A stretch of DNA of 36,805 bases from assembly GCA_002407775.1 (NCBI GenBank), contig DHOP01000021.1, forward strand, positions 1 to 36,805, in the 5' to 3' direction. A program made the translations under genes and the position numbers. This DNA comes from Prevotella sp. UBA5387 (GTDB lineage: Bacteria; Bacteroidota; Bacteroidia; Bacteroidales; Bacteroidaceae). The notes under the pieces are model-generated. The model had not been told where the DNA came from, ran no database searches, and saw only the letters and a program-made list of their open reading frames with translations. Shown piece after piece: positions 16,315-25,800 of the stretch. Each line of letters begins with the position of its first letter. The stretch's first letter is position 1.

Positions 16315-16417
16315 ATAGGGGGCATACTCACCAACTCGAGCATGCCCCTTGTTATAAGTTATTCGAACAAGCCAAACATGTATTTTAAAAAGAAGAACTA
16401 GTGGGCTTTTCGAATAA
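16315..16417 (-). promoter_or_regulatory. Two consecutive stem-loops between lipoprotein and GH31 genes
   Basis: Stem 1 pairs TTATTCGAACAAGCC (16359-16373) with GGCTTTTCGAATAA (16404-16417), one base bulged, with a 30-bp loop. Stem 2 pairs GGGGCAT (16319-16325) with ATGCCCC (16342-16348), extendable by A-T and G-U pairs. Neither is followed by a clean U-run on the minus strand. An attenuator or a processing/stability element between surface-protein and enzyme genes is likely. No TAnnTTTG box is visible here. Confidence 0.55.
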
Positions 16418-16451
16418 ATGTTTATAGTTGTATAACGTCAAAAATTAGTTT

Positions 16452-17372
16452 TTATTTTTTTGGCGTCCAGTTCTTCTTGTAATCTTCTGAGATAAAGTTG
16501 AATGATAGTAGGCAAGGTCCTTCCGAAGAATTATCTCTGAGTACAGCCAACTGCAGGTGGTCATTATCCATGGATAAGATGCGTGCTTCTCCCCATTTTG
16601 TAACAATGGCGTCATGTGAAGGGTCGTGAAGCACAGGAGCATCAGTCATAGAAATCGTATGCTTTTCGGTGTTTAACTGAAATGTTCCATTGTAAGTCTT
16701 ACCTACAGCATTGTCGACAACTTTTACCGTTGCATTGCCACTCAAGCCAAATTCCATGTATCCATAATCCATAGCGCCTGTGCTACCAAACAGCCACGAA
16801 CCATTTCCGGCCCAGTCGGCAGACCAGTTCCAGGAGTCTCCACCGATTTTCTCACCTAACATTACGGAGTTCCAATTGTCTGCAGTACCATAGAAGTACA
16901 TTGGACCAGCAAAGTAACGACATGTTGATGTCTCGTCCACATCGAGATACCATTTCTTTGAATTTCCTACGCCGCCAGTCAAAGTGTTCCACAATGGATC
17001 ATCAATAAATCCTGCATAGAAGTTATCAATAGTGAAGGTGGTTTCAGGACCGTAGACAATTCCACCACGTGTCTGGACGCCCATGCGTACTTTATAATTT
17101 CCCGCAAAAGGAATTTTGAGCGTTAAGTCGGATCCCTGAGTGCGACCCTGTGGACTTTCCCAAAGCACTTGATAGCTTGAGGGAACCAAACTCTTCACAT
17201 AGACGATGTTTGGATTGCTTGCGTCATGCTCAATAGTATAAGCCGAACCTTCTGCCAGTTGCTCTTGAGAATAATCCTTCTCTCCAAGACTATACTCGTC
17301 AGGCGTACACCCATTGGCGACAAGCAACATAAGCATAGCTATAAAAGAATATAATAATGTGTTCTTTTTCAT
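16452..17372 (-). CDS. Candidate surface glycan-binding lipoprotein (SusE-position)
   Basis: A 306-residue lipoprotein. The signal ends at ANGC with Cys22, followed by the acidic TPDEY, consistent with surface export in Bacteroidota. Residues about 45-115 look like an Ig/PKD-type beta sandwich (the segment VLWESPQG through GPETTFTI). The rest is rich in Trp, Tyr and Gly (WYLDVDET, NWNSVML, WNWSADWAGNGSW), as expected of a carbohydrate-binding beta domain. No glycosidase motif is seen. It lies 42 bp after susD, where surface glycan-binding proteins (SusE/SGBP-B) are usually encoded. The role is assigned by position, lipobox and aromatic content rather than by a recognised domain. A cryptic enzyme is possible. 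Confidence 0.7.
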   Translation of the reverse strand: MKKNTLLYSFIAMLMLLVANGCTPDEYSLGEKDYSQEQLAEGSAYTIEHDASNPNIVYVKSLVPSSYQVLWESPQGRTQGSDLTLKIPFAGNYKVRMGVQTRGGIVYGPETTFTIDNFYAGFIDDPLWNTLTGGVGNSKKWYLDVDETSTCRYFAGPMYFYGTADNWNSVMLGEKIGGDSWNWSADWAGNGSWLFGSTGAMDYGYMEFGLSGNATVKVVDNAVGKTYNGTFQLNTEKHTISMTDAPVLHDPSHDAIVTKWGEARILSMDNDHLQLAVLRDNSSEGPCLLSFNFISEDYKKNWTPKK

Positions 17373-17414
17373 AATGGTTTACTTTTATCGTAAATTTCTT
17401 TGTTTACTTGCATT

Positions 17415-19130
17415 TTACCAACCTGGATTCTGCTGCAACTTGTAGTTGGAGAGCTGTATTTCAGTCAAAGGTATCTGGCAGAGGCCTTTCTTGCTGATGA
17501 TATCTTGTGCACTAACCTCATAAGTTTCCTTGTTTCCTCCGCTTAACACCTGAGTTGAACTCTCTGCGATAGTATTTGCTGCTGTCGTCACACCTTGTCT
17601 AAGCAGATCCCAGTAGCGTATTCCTTCAAAAGCGAATTCCAAACGACGTTCCTTCTGAATGTTTTCAGGTGTAGCTGACATCTCAACATAATCACTACTA
17701 AGAGTGCCGTCGCTCTCCTGATAAGCTCTTTGATGAACTTCATTGAAGTATTTTTGAGCATTGGAACTGCCTAGTTCGGCTGCCATTAGCAACACGTCAG
17801 CATACCTCATCAATACATAATCCTGATATTGATTAGTCTGGAAGTCTCCATTTGCATTCAGTCCGTCAATGTCATGGGTAAGTTTCCATGATCCATCACT
17901 CTGTTTTACATATTTGCTCTGTGGTGAATATTTCTTTATGAAATAGCCTGTGTACTCTCTTTGGTCTTTGATACCCTGATCCTGATAGGCTTTCATAGTC
18001 TCTATTCCCTCATTGGCAATATCAATTATAGATGCTTCACGACGTTTGTCTCCAGAAGGATAAGCCTGTACGAGTTTTGTGTTGACTGTGCAAGCGCCCC
18101 ATCCTTGACCATAAGGAGCCTTAAAAATGCCACCTCTCACACCGATGAAGACTATAGAACGGTTACCATTGTTGTTTCCATTCCAGTCACTATCGTAGTT
18201 AAACTTCATGGACAAGATTGTCTCTGAATTACCTGCTCCAGCATATGTGGACTCCTTCGTCCAAGTGCCGTTTGCATCCTCAGTCCAGGCGGTAGAAGCT
18301 GCTGGCCATAAGTTCTTGAAGCTCTTCACTAGCTGATATTCTCCACTATTGATCACATCCTCACAGTATTGAAGGGCCTGAGCTTTTGTCAATCCGACGG
18401 GTTCTTTGCCATAATAACCCGTATAGAAGAGATATACACGTGCTAACATGGCCTTAGCTGCATATGGAGTGATGCGTCCATCGTTCTGAGCTGCAGATGA
18501 TTTGGGATATGCCTTGGCAGGTATGTTCTCTGCTGCATAGGTTAAGTCAGCAATAATCTGAGCATAAATAGAATCTGCAGGTGTTGCAGGAACTAAATCC
18601 TTAGTAGGAGTTGTGATCAGGGGTACATTTCCGAACATCCTTGTCAAGTCAAAGTATAGAATGCCACGGATTGCTCGAGCCTCACCGATGTATTGTCCTT
18701 GAAGTGCAGTGTTGCCTTCCCAGTCAATTTGATCAGTCCTAATAATCAGTTCGTTAGCTCTGTAAATAGCATTGTAGTAATAAGTCCACAAGGATTCATA
18801 TAGGTCGTTTTGAGACACGTCTTGCTTTGTTGAGAAGCGGTCGACGACCTGTGAATTTCGTGCATCCGTGTAACCTGTGCCACCTAGGCACTCATCGGCC
18901 ATCATTTCAGAAGCCGTATAAAAGCTAAATGTTGGGCCTTTAGAAACGGTTCCCTGCCAACCATCATACACACCATTGAGCGCATAATAAGCATCAGTGG
19001 CATTGCGATAGTAGTTGGCCGTAGTGGTTTGTGTCTTTGAGGCCGTATTCAACATGTTGTCGCTACAAGAGACTAGGCCAGCTGATACTGCCAAACCCAA
19101 TGCGACAATGAATATCTTATTTGTTTTCAT
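17415..19130 (-). CDS. susD: SusD/RagB-family outer-membrane glycan-binding lipoprotein
   Basis: A 571-residue surface lipoprotein that forms the lid on the SusC transporter and binds the incoming glycan. The lipobox LVSC places the lipidated residue at Cys22, followed by SDNMLNT. SusD hallmarks are visible: an N-terminal TPR-like helical part (YYALNGVYDGWQG, YNAIYRANELI, GEARAIRGILYFDLTRMFG) and a C-terminal region with YVLMRYADVLLMAAE, KERRLEFAFEGIRYWDLLRQG and the final LQQNPGW. It is full length for the family. It lies 24 bp after susC and is certainly co-transcribed with it. Ligand specificity cannot be read from sequence. Confidence 0.97.
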   Translation of the reverse strand: MKTNKIFIVALGLAVSAGLVSCSDNMLNTASKTQTTTANYYRNATDAYYALNGVYDGWQGTVSKGPTFSFYTASEMMADECLGGTGYTDARNSQVVDRFSTKQDVSQNDLYESLWTYYYNAIYRANELIIRTDQIDWEGNTALQGQYIGEARAIRGILYFDLTRMFGNVPLITTPTKDLVPATPADSIYAQIIADLTYAAENIPAKAYPKSSAAQNDGRITPYAAKAMLARVYLFYTGYYGKEPVGLTKAQALQYCEDVINSGEYQLVKSFKNLWPAASTAWTEDANGTWTKESTYAGAGNSETILSMKFNYDSDWNGNNNGNRSIVFIGVRGGIFKAPYGQGWGACTVNTKLVQAYPSGDKRREASIIDIANEGIETMKAYQDQGIKDQREYTGYFIKKYSPQSKYVKQSDGSWKLTHDIDGLNANGDFQTNQYQDYVLMRYADVLLMAAELGSSNAQKYFNEVHQRAYQESDGTLSSDYVEMSATPENIQKERRLEFAFEGIRYWDLLRQGVTTAANTIAESSTQVLSGGNKETYEVSAQDIISKKGLCQIPLTEIQLSNYKLQQNPGW

Positions 19131-19154
19131 AATGCAATTCTTTCCCTAATATTG

Positions 19155-22100
19155 TTAAAACTTCAAATTGACACCAATCAGGACTGTACGTGGTCTAGGA
19201 TAGTAGCCTAAGTCGATACCACTTGCCCAAGAGTTTACACCATAGCCAATTTCTGGGTCCATACCGTTGTATTTAGTGAATGTGAAGGCATTTTGTACTT
19301 GTAGATAGAGACGTGCCTCAGTTACATACTGACAAGCTAGGAGTTTGGAGAAATCGTAGCCCAAAGTAATGTTGCTTATGCGAAGGAAGTCGCCATCATG
19401 AATATATAGATCTGAAAATAGCCAGTTGATGTTGCTTTGAGTAATTCGTGGCATGTGGTTGCTTGTTCCCTCACCAGTCCAACGCCCAAGAATCTCTGTC
19501 GTGTAGTTGGCTTTTGCATTTGATTGGTTGCGATAGCTTTGCACGATTTGATTGCCTAGGCTGGCATTGGCAGTCATAGAGAAATCGAAGTTCTTATAGT
19601 CACAGCCTAAGCTGAAGCCTAAAGTCCAATCTGGCATACCATTTCCAAGGTTAACTTTGTCATTGTCATCAATAACGTTGTCATGGTCAACATCGATGTA
19701 TTTTACATCACCTGGTTGTACGTTGGCTTGCAAAATACCGTTTTCAGCAGCTTTCCAATCATCAATTTCCTGTTTGTTTTGGAAGATTCCAGCTGTCTTG
19801 TAACCCCAGAAATAACCAATAGGTTGTCCAACGGATGAACGGTAGAATTCTGTAGAGTTGTCATAAAGCTGACCAGCACCATCAGTACCATGGATGATAC
19901 CGTCACTATTTGCAATACGAGTTACCTCATTCTTGTTATAGGCAAAATTGAATCCTGCATTATAACCGAAATCCTTTCCGATCTTATCATTCCAGTTGAA
20001 ACCTAGTTCGAGACCACTATTGCGTACGTCACCACCGTTGATGAGCTGATAGCTCACACCAGATGTCTTAGGTAGAGGTGCTTGTACAAGCCAGTCCTTC
20101 GTTGTCTTGATATAGTAATCCATGTTCACGTTGAGGCGGCCATCGAAGAATCTTGCGTCGAAACCGGCGTCAAACTGTTCAGAGGTCTCCCATGTGAGGT
20201 CCGGATTTGCCAATGCGTCACTGTATGCACCATACACATTACCATCAGCGCCGAGGGTTGTTCCGAAGTTGTAATAACTATTGGTAAACTTAATTGGAGC
20301 TGTATAACCGTATTTGGTGATGTCCGCATTACCGTTCTGACCCCAGCTTACACGTAGCTTAAAGAAATCCATGAAATCTTTGATGGGTTGCATCCATGAT
20401 TCGTTGCTCATGATCCAACCAGCACTTACTGATGGGAAGAATCCCCACTTATGACCTGGAGCAAAGTTGTCATTACCATCATAACGGAAGTTTGCTGTTA
20501 CCATATAGGTCTCTTTGTAGTTCCATGACAATCGGCCAAAGTAAGAAATCATGCGAGAGGGCTCGTTAGGAGAACCGTTTCCAGTGAGTCCTGTTTCCTT
20601 GGTTTGTGCTGTGCCGTTATCTACATAGGCATAGTACCAGCTGTCAAATCCTGGTCTGAGCAGACCGTTTCCTGCACCTACATAAGATCCGGAATACTTA
20701 TAGGCTTCCATACCAGCCATGGCAGAGAGTGCATTCTGCCCCATCTTCCAATCATAAGAGATCGTATTGGTCCAAGTCAGAGAATATCCATCGTTTTTGT
20801 TCTGGTTCACCACATTAGAAGTGCGCTGTGAATAGTCACTGAAATGATAAATCGGGGAGAATGAACGATAATCTGAACTAGAATAAGTATAACCTAATAC
20901 AGTCTTTAGCTTAAGAGCATGAATTGGTTCCAACTCTGCATAAAGATTAGCTGATAGATTGGCATTGTTGGTCTGATTGTTAGAAGTGACCATCATAACA
21001 CCATAAGGATTGCCGTCATAAGCATACCAGTCGCCACTCTTTGTAGAATTGTAATTGCCATCAGCATCATATACAGGGGCTAATGGAGACGTGTTGAAGG
21101 CTCCTCTTAGGGTGTTGTTATAAGCATTGCCAACACTGATACCTTTGTTTTTCTTGTAGGAGAAGGCAATCTGCTCGCCAACATGGAGTATACCATTGTA
21201 TAGTGTCCAGTTAGAATTGAGTCGACCGTTGTAACGCTCGTAATTGCTGACATCCTTGCCGCCTACAATACCTTCTTGGTTGAAATAGCCCAAAGAAAGA
21301 GAATAGTTACCATCTTTGTTGCCACCATTTACACCAACGTTGTAGCTCTCAGTCATGGCGTTGTTCTTGAACATCTGATTAATCCAGTCGGTATTGACCA
21401 CTTTGCCCTGTTGATCGTAGAGTTTACCATAGCTGGTCCAATCATTCACGGCACTGCCGCTATTGATAGCTGCCTCGTCCATAATGACCTGATACTCCTC
21501 AGCATTCAGCATTTTGGACTTACGCTCTACATTTTGCCAGCCACGGTATCCATCAAAAGTAACCTGCGCTTTCCCGTTCCTTCCACTCTTGGTGGTTACG
21601 AGAACTACACCGTTTGCACCTGCAGAACCATAGATTGCCGTTGAAGCTGCATCTTTGAGTACGTCTATACTTTCGATATCAGCAGAGTTTAATGTGCTAA
21701 TATCGCCTCTGATGCCGTCAATAATGTATAAAGGAGAACTTGTTCCCATGGTACCCATACCACGGATATTGACCTTCAAGTCTGCTCCTGGTTGTCCAGA
21801 AGTAGAGATGATGGTCATACCTGGAGTCTGTCCTTGCATAGCTTGAAGAGGATTGGAAGTGTTCATCTTAGCTATGTCATCACCCTTAATCTGTAGGTTT
21901 GCTCCGGTGACAAGCTTCTTTTTAACAACACCATATCCAATGGCAACAACCTCATCAAGGGAGTTTACATCTTCATCAAGCGTAATTTGCAGATTGTTTC
22001 CCTTTACAGTGACTGTTTTGGAATGAAATCCTACATAACTTACAGTGATAGACTGACCTTCATTGGCATCTATTGAAAAGTTGCCATCATAGTCGGTTAC

Positions 22101-22304
22101 GGTCATGACCATCGTACCCTCTACAGTTACAGTGGCTCCTATGAGAGGCTCATTGCCTGTCGCGGAAACCACATTGCCTTTTACTAGCTTAGCTGATAGT
22201 TGTCCTGCACTTAGTAAACTTGTCGCAGGAAACAACAGCGAAGCGATCAATACGACCTTGAATAGCATAGTCTGCCTGCAAGGTTGAAGAAACTTTTTAA
22301 TCAT
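19155..22304 (-). CDS. susC: SusC/RagA-family TonB-dependent outer-membrane transporter
   Basis: A 1049-residue outer-membrane beta-barrel that imports oligosaccharides with TonB energy. It starts with a signal sequence (hydrophobic part about 13-33), a carboxypeptidase-regulatory-like domain (about 40-108, NEPLIGATVTVEGT through SYVGF) and a TonB-box region (DEVVAIGYG). The plug follows at about 115-230 with NIRGMGT, SPLYIIDGIRGD and DAASTAIYGSAGANGVVLVTTK. The barrel ends in the terminal Phe expected for outer-membrane insertion (VLIGVNLKF). No STN domain is present, so it is not an anti-sigma-coupled receptor, which fits regulation by the adjacent HTCS. It is first gene of the PUL operon, 592 bp downstream of the HTCS gene. 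Confidence 0.97.
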   Translation of the reverse strand: MIKKFLQPCRQTMLFKVVLIASLLFPATSLLSAGQLSAKLVKGNVVSATGNEPLIGATVTVEGTMVMTVTDYDGNFSIDANEGQSITVSYVGFHSKTVTVKGNNLQITLDEDVNSLDEVVAIGYGVVKKKLVTGANLQIKGDDIAKMNTSNPLQAMQGQTPGMTIISTSGQPGADLKVNIRGMGTMGTSSPLYIIDGIRGDISTLNSADIESIDVLKDAASTAIYGSAGANGVVLVTTKSGRNGKAQVTFDGYRGWQNVERKSKMLNAEEYQVIMDEAAINSGSAVNDWTSYGKLYDQQGKVVNTDWINQMFKNNAMTESYNVGVNGGNKDGNYSLSLGYFNQEGIVGGKDVSNYERYNGRLNSNWTLYNGILHVGEQIAFSYKKNKGISVGNAYNNTLRGAFNTSPLAPVYDADGNYNSTKSGDWYAYDGNPYGVMMVTSNNQTNNANLSANLYAELEPIHALKLKTVLGYTYSSSDYRSFSPIYHFSDYSQRTSNVVNQNKNDGYSLTWTNTISYDWKMGQNALSAMAGMEAYKYSGSYVGAGNGLLRPGFDSWYYAYVDNGTAQTKETGLTGNGSPNEPSRMISYFGRLSWNYKETYMVTANFRYDGNDNFAPGHKWGFFPSVSAGWIMSNESWMQPIKDFMDFFKLRVSWGQNGNADITKYGYTAPIKFTNSYYNFGTTLGADGNVYGAYSDALANPDLTWETSEQFDAGFDARFFDGRLNVNMDYYIKTTKDWLVQAPLPKTSGVSYQLINGGDVRNSGLELGFNWNDKIGKDFGYNAGFNFAYNKNEVTRIANSDGIIHGTDGAGQLYDNSTEFYRSSVGQPIGYFWGYKTAGIFQNKQEIDDWKAAENGILQANVQPGDVKYIDVDHDNVIDDNDKVNLGNGMPDWTLGFSLGCDYKNFDFSMTANASLGNQIVQSYRNQSNAKANYTTEILGRWTGEGTSNHMPRITQSNINWLFSDLYIHDGDFLRISNITLGYDFSKLLACQYVTEARLYLQVQNAFTFTKYNGMDPEIGYGVNSWASGIDLGYYPRPRTVLIGVNLKF

Positions 22305-22415
22305 AGCTGCTTCATTATTAGTTATTGGTTTATGTTTAAATAGTTTTTGGTTGATTCTAATTACAGAAATGATTCAGGTGTCAGTAGCTAAAAGTCAATG
22401 TTTGTTTTGACTCTG

Positions 22416-22450
22416 CAAATTTATGCTAAAATCGTGAAAGTTCTGTGAAA
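22416..22450 (-). promoter_or_regulatory. Predicted susC operon promoter
   Basis: On the minus strand TAAATTTG (22416-22423) followed by CA matches TAnnTTTGCA. TTTC at 22447-22450 lies 23 bp upstream as an imperfect -33 box. The predicted start near 22409 gives a leader of about 105 nt. A poor -33 box is typical of activator-dependent promoters. Confidence 0.55.
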
Positions 22451-22476
22451 GGATGTTCACAGTTATAGTCATTCAG

Positions 22477-22503
22477 GTTACATATATGTCTAATTTAGTT
22501 ACA
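22477..22503 (-). promoter_or_regulatory. TGTAAC direct repeat with 21-bp spacing, candidate HTCS operator
   Basis: TGTAAC occurs on the minus strand at 22498-22503 and 22477-22482, exactly 21 bp apart (two helical turns). The pair ends 27 bp upstream of the predicted -33 box. AraC-family DNA-binding domains, such as the one ending the adjacent HTCS, bind direct half-sites on one helix face with this spacing. The assignment is inferred. Confidence 0.4.
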
Positions 22504-22552
22504 AAAAAGTACTACGAATGTTGCAAATAGCTTTTAATAAAATCTTGAGTGG

Positions 22553-22662
22553 ATTCGTAAATCAATTCGAATGACCGTGTGATTCAATTTGATTTACCGT
22601 GTGATTCAATTTGATTTACTGCGTGATTCAATTTGATTCATCGCGTGATTCAATTTGAATTA
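22553..22662. repeat. Tandem 22-bp repeats between HTCS gene and susC
   Basis: Four head-to-tail units occupy 22575-22596, 22597-22618, 22619-22640 and 22641-22662. They share the core GTGATTCAATTTGA, and units 1 and 2 are identical. A decayed fifth unit (22553-22574, about 14 of 22 bases) precedes them. There are no spacers, so this is not CRISPR. The array lies 271-358 bp upstream of the susC start, in non-coding DNA. Confidence 0.9.
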
Positions 22663-22896
22663 TAACCGCATCTGTATGGTATGACAGAAATAAACTTCAA
22701 CAAAGCAAGATGTTTTGATAAAATAGTTTGAAATAATAATTCCAATGATTTGTGTGTTCGGAATTATAGGGTACTACAACCTATATGATATGTAACTAGA
22801 AATGATAACATGAGAGGTCACGCTATCACCCCAACAATTTTATATTTTCAATCTTATATCTTAAAAGATTAAAACTATTTATAGGTTCAAGATCTA
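22663..22896. other. Gap between the 22-bp array and the HTCS stop
   Basis: AT-rich DNA downstream of the HTCS gene. The only candidate terminator is a weak AATCTT/AAGATT pair near 22843-22863 without a proper U-run. A single TGTAAC at about 22790 resembles the half-site near the susC promoter. No gene is seen. Confidence 0.4.
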
Positions 22897-25800
22897 TTAG
22901 TGGAATTGGGAATACTGAGAGGGGAGATACCCGTAGAGCTCCTTATAACATTTGCTGAAATAGCGAGAACTTGAAAATCCGACGCTATACGCAATTTCAG
23001 AAATACTGAGTTGACTTTTCATTAGCAACTGTTCGGCGTGGCGAAGACGGATAAGACGTATAAACTCGGACGGAGTTTTACCAGTTGCTGATAATAGCTT
23101 GCGATATAAGTTAACACGTGACATCCCAAGAGACTCGCTTAACATTTCGACGCTGAGTTCGGTGTTGTCGAGTTGATTCTCTATGTATGCTGTGGCATTT
23201 TGCACTAATTTCTCATCTAACGAAGTGATAACCGGCCTGCTGATTTGTGGTTTTATTTTTCCGTTGCTACCTATATTGTGCCGTTTCAATAGCTTGTTGA
23301 TATACATATATAATATATCCAGGTTGAATGGCTTGGTGATATATTCGTCCGCACCGCATTTTAGGCTCTCGATTTCGTTTTCCTCGGCAAGTCTTGCTGT
23401 AAGCATGATGACAGGAATGGAAGCTGTCTTGACGTCACTTTTCAATCGATTGCATAGTTCATTGCCATCCATTTCAGGCATCATCACGTCTGTAAGAATA
23501 ATGTCGGGGTGCTCCTGGTCAACACATTGCAAGGCCTCTACACCATCATGAGCAATGAGAATGGTGAAATTGGCTTCCATTTCTGATTGCATAAACTCCA
23601 AGAAGTCATTACTGTCATCGACAAGAAGCACTACGGGTTTGGGTCTTTGATCCTTGGTTTCTATATCTTTTGCTTCAGATAATGGTCCTTGAATGTCCGT
23701 GACAACAGATTCCTCTGACTCCACAAACTCGTTGCCCTCAACTTGTGAATGTGTTGCCGGTAATGTCAGAATAAACACTGCGCCCCCTCCGGGATTGTCT
23801 TCAACATGCACTTTACCACCGTGAAGTGTAACATATTCTTGGACAATATTTAATCCTATGCCGCTTCCACCGCTAGGATGATTGTTCTCAGCCTGATAGA
23901 AACGCTCGAATATGCGTGTCTTGTCTTCGTCTTTGATGCCAATACCATTATCCATCACCTTGATGACAAGGTCCTTGGACTCTGTTGTATCATTGTTCTC
24001 CAAGCTCAGAGAGACATCAACGCGACCATGGTCTGGGGTAAATTTGAATGCGTTGGACAAGAGATTACTGATAATCTTGGTTAATTTATCTCGATCGAAA
24101 TCCATCATCAGCTTTTCCATGGATGAGTAAAAAGTAAGCGTGATGTGTTTGTCGGAGAGTTCCAGGAACTGGTCACAAATACTATGGATAAACTGTACTA
24201 CTTCCCCATGGGTAGTTTTCAATTGTTCTCCTTTAACCATGAGTCGCCTAAGGTCAAGCATCTGGTTTACCATTTCAAGGAGTTTTAAGGCATTGCGATG
24301 AATAAGCTGCAACTTCTTACGAATCTCATCGTTACTCTCTTCGCGAATGATAGATGCCAACGGAGATAGTATTAGCGTGAGTGGGGTGCGTAGTTCATGG
24401 TTGATGTTGATAAAGAAAATCTGCTTAGACGCATCTATTTCTTTTTCCTTCTCAAGTTCAATGCGCGCTTGGGCAGCCTTGCGACGACGCTGTAAAGCTT
24501 TGTATAGATAAAAAACCAACGCTATTAATAATATTGTATATATGATATACGCCAACGTCGAGCGATAAAATGGCGGCTTAATACTGATAGTAAGAGAACT
24601 CACAGGGGATAATGGAACGCCATTATAGTCTACAGTCCGCACTTCGAGAGTATATTTACCCGGCTCCAAGTTGGTAAAAGTAACGCTCGCTTGACCTTCT
24701 GAAGTCATAAGCCAACGGTTGCTAAACCCTTTCAGTCGATAGATGAACCGGCTTGTTTCGGGAATGCTGAGGTTTGCAGACGCTAGCTGTATTGTAAATG
24801 CATTATAGTTATAGTTCAACTCAATATGCCTGCTGATATTGAGATCTTCTTCCATGATGACATTGTGGTTGAACTTTTCGCCTACTGCCAGCTGATGATC
24901 AAAGAGCGTTAGACCACTGAAAAGCACATGGGCGGGGTTCTTGTGCATGGTGATCTGTTGGGGAGCGATGAAACTGATGCCTTCCATGCCACCGACGATG
25001 ATGTTGCCATCCGATGATAGTACCATCGAACGTTTGTTATAAATGCGACTCTGAAGGCCATCCGACTCGCTAAAACTGTTGACATAGAAATGCCATTCAT
25101 TGTTCTCGTTGCGCACACTTACTCTACTGACAATGTTTGAAGCACTAACCCAAATGTATCCATGACGATCTTCGGAAATTGCTTCTACCTCGGCATTGGT
25201 GGCTGCTTCAGACACCTCGACGACGCTCAGTTGGTCAGTTTTGGGGTCGTAGGCATTAAGGCCGGAAGCAGTTGCTAGCCAGATGATGCCACGCGAATCA
25301 CACATTATTTGGTTGACCACTGTTGAAGAGAACGGCTTTCCACTGTGCGTGGCATTGTAATTACTGATTCGGTTGGTATGAATATTAAGCTTTGAGAAGT
25401 TGTTAGAATGCCCGATTAACAGATCTTCGTTAGGATTGAAAGATAAGGAGAAAATGTCGTCAGACTGCAATCCGCTATTTCTTGTGTCATAAGTGCGAAA
25501 CGTACGTTTTGTCGGATTGTACACTTGAAGTCCACGGCCCAAAGTGCCTATGTAGATGTTTCCATATGAATCCTCAGCTAGTGACCAGATATTATCACTA
25601 CATAATCCGCCCTTTGACTGTCTGAAGGTCTCAAAATTGCCATTCTTATAATGGGTAAGTCCGCCTCGATAGGTTCCTAGCCACATTGAACCGTCGCGAG
25701 CAGTCAGGCTACTTACGACGATGTCGGAACCTAGTTGGCCACCAGCATGACTATAGTGGGCTGTTGTTCCGCGTGAAGGTGAGTAACAGATGATGCCGTT

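Noticed and set aside
22575..22662. Possible CRISPR array
   Set aside because: The 22-bp units abut with no spacers, and no cas genes are in the window. They are plain tandem repeats.
22843..22863. Terminator downstream of the HTCS gene
   Set aside because: The AATCTT/AAGATT pairing is weak, AT-only apart from one G-C pair, and lacks a U-tract.
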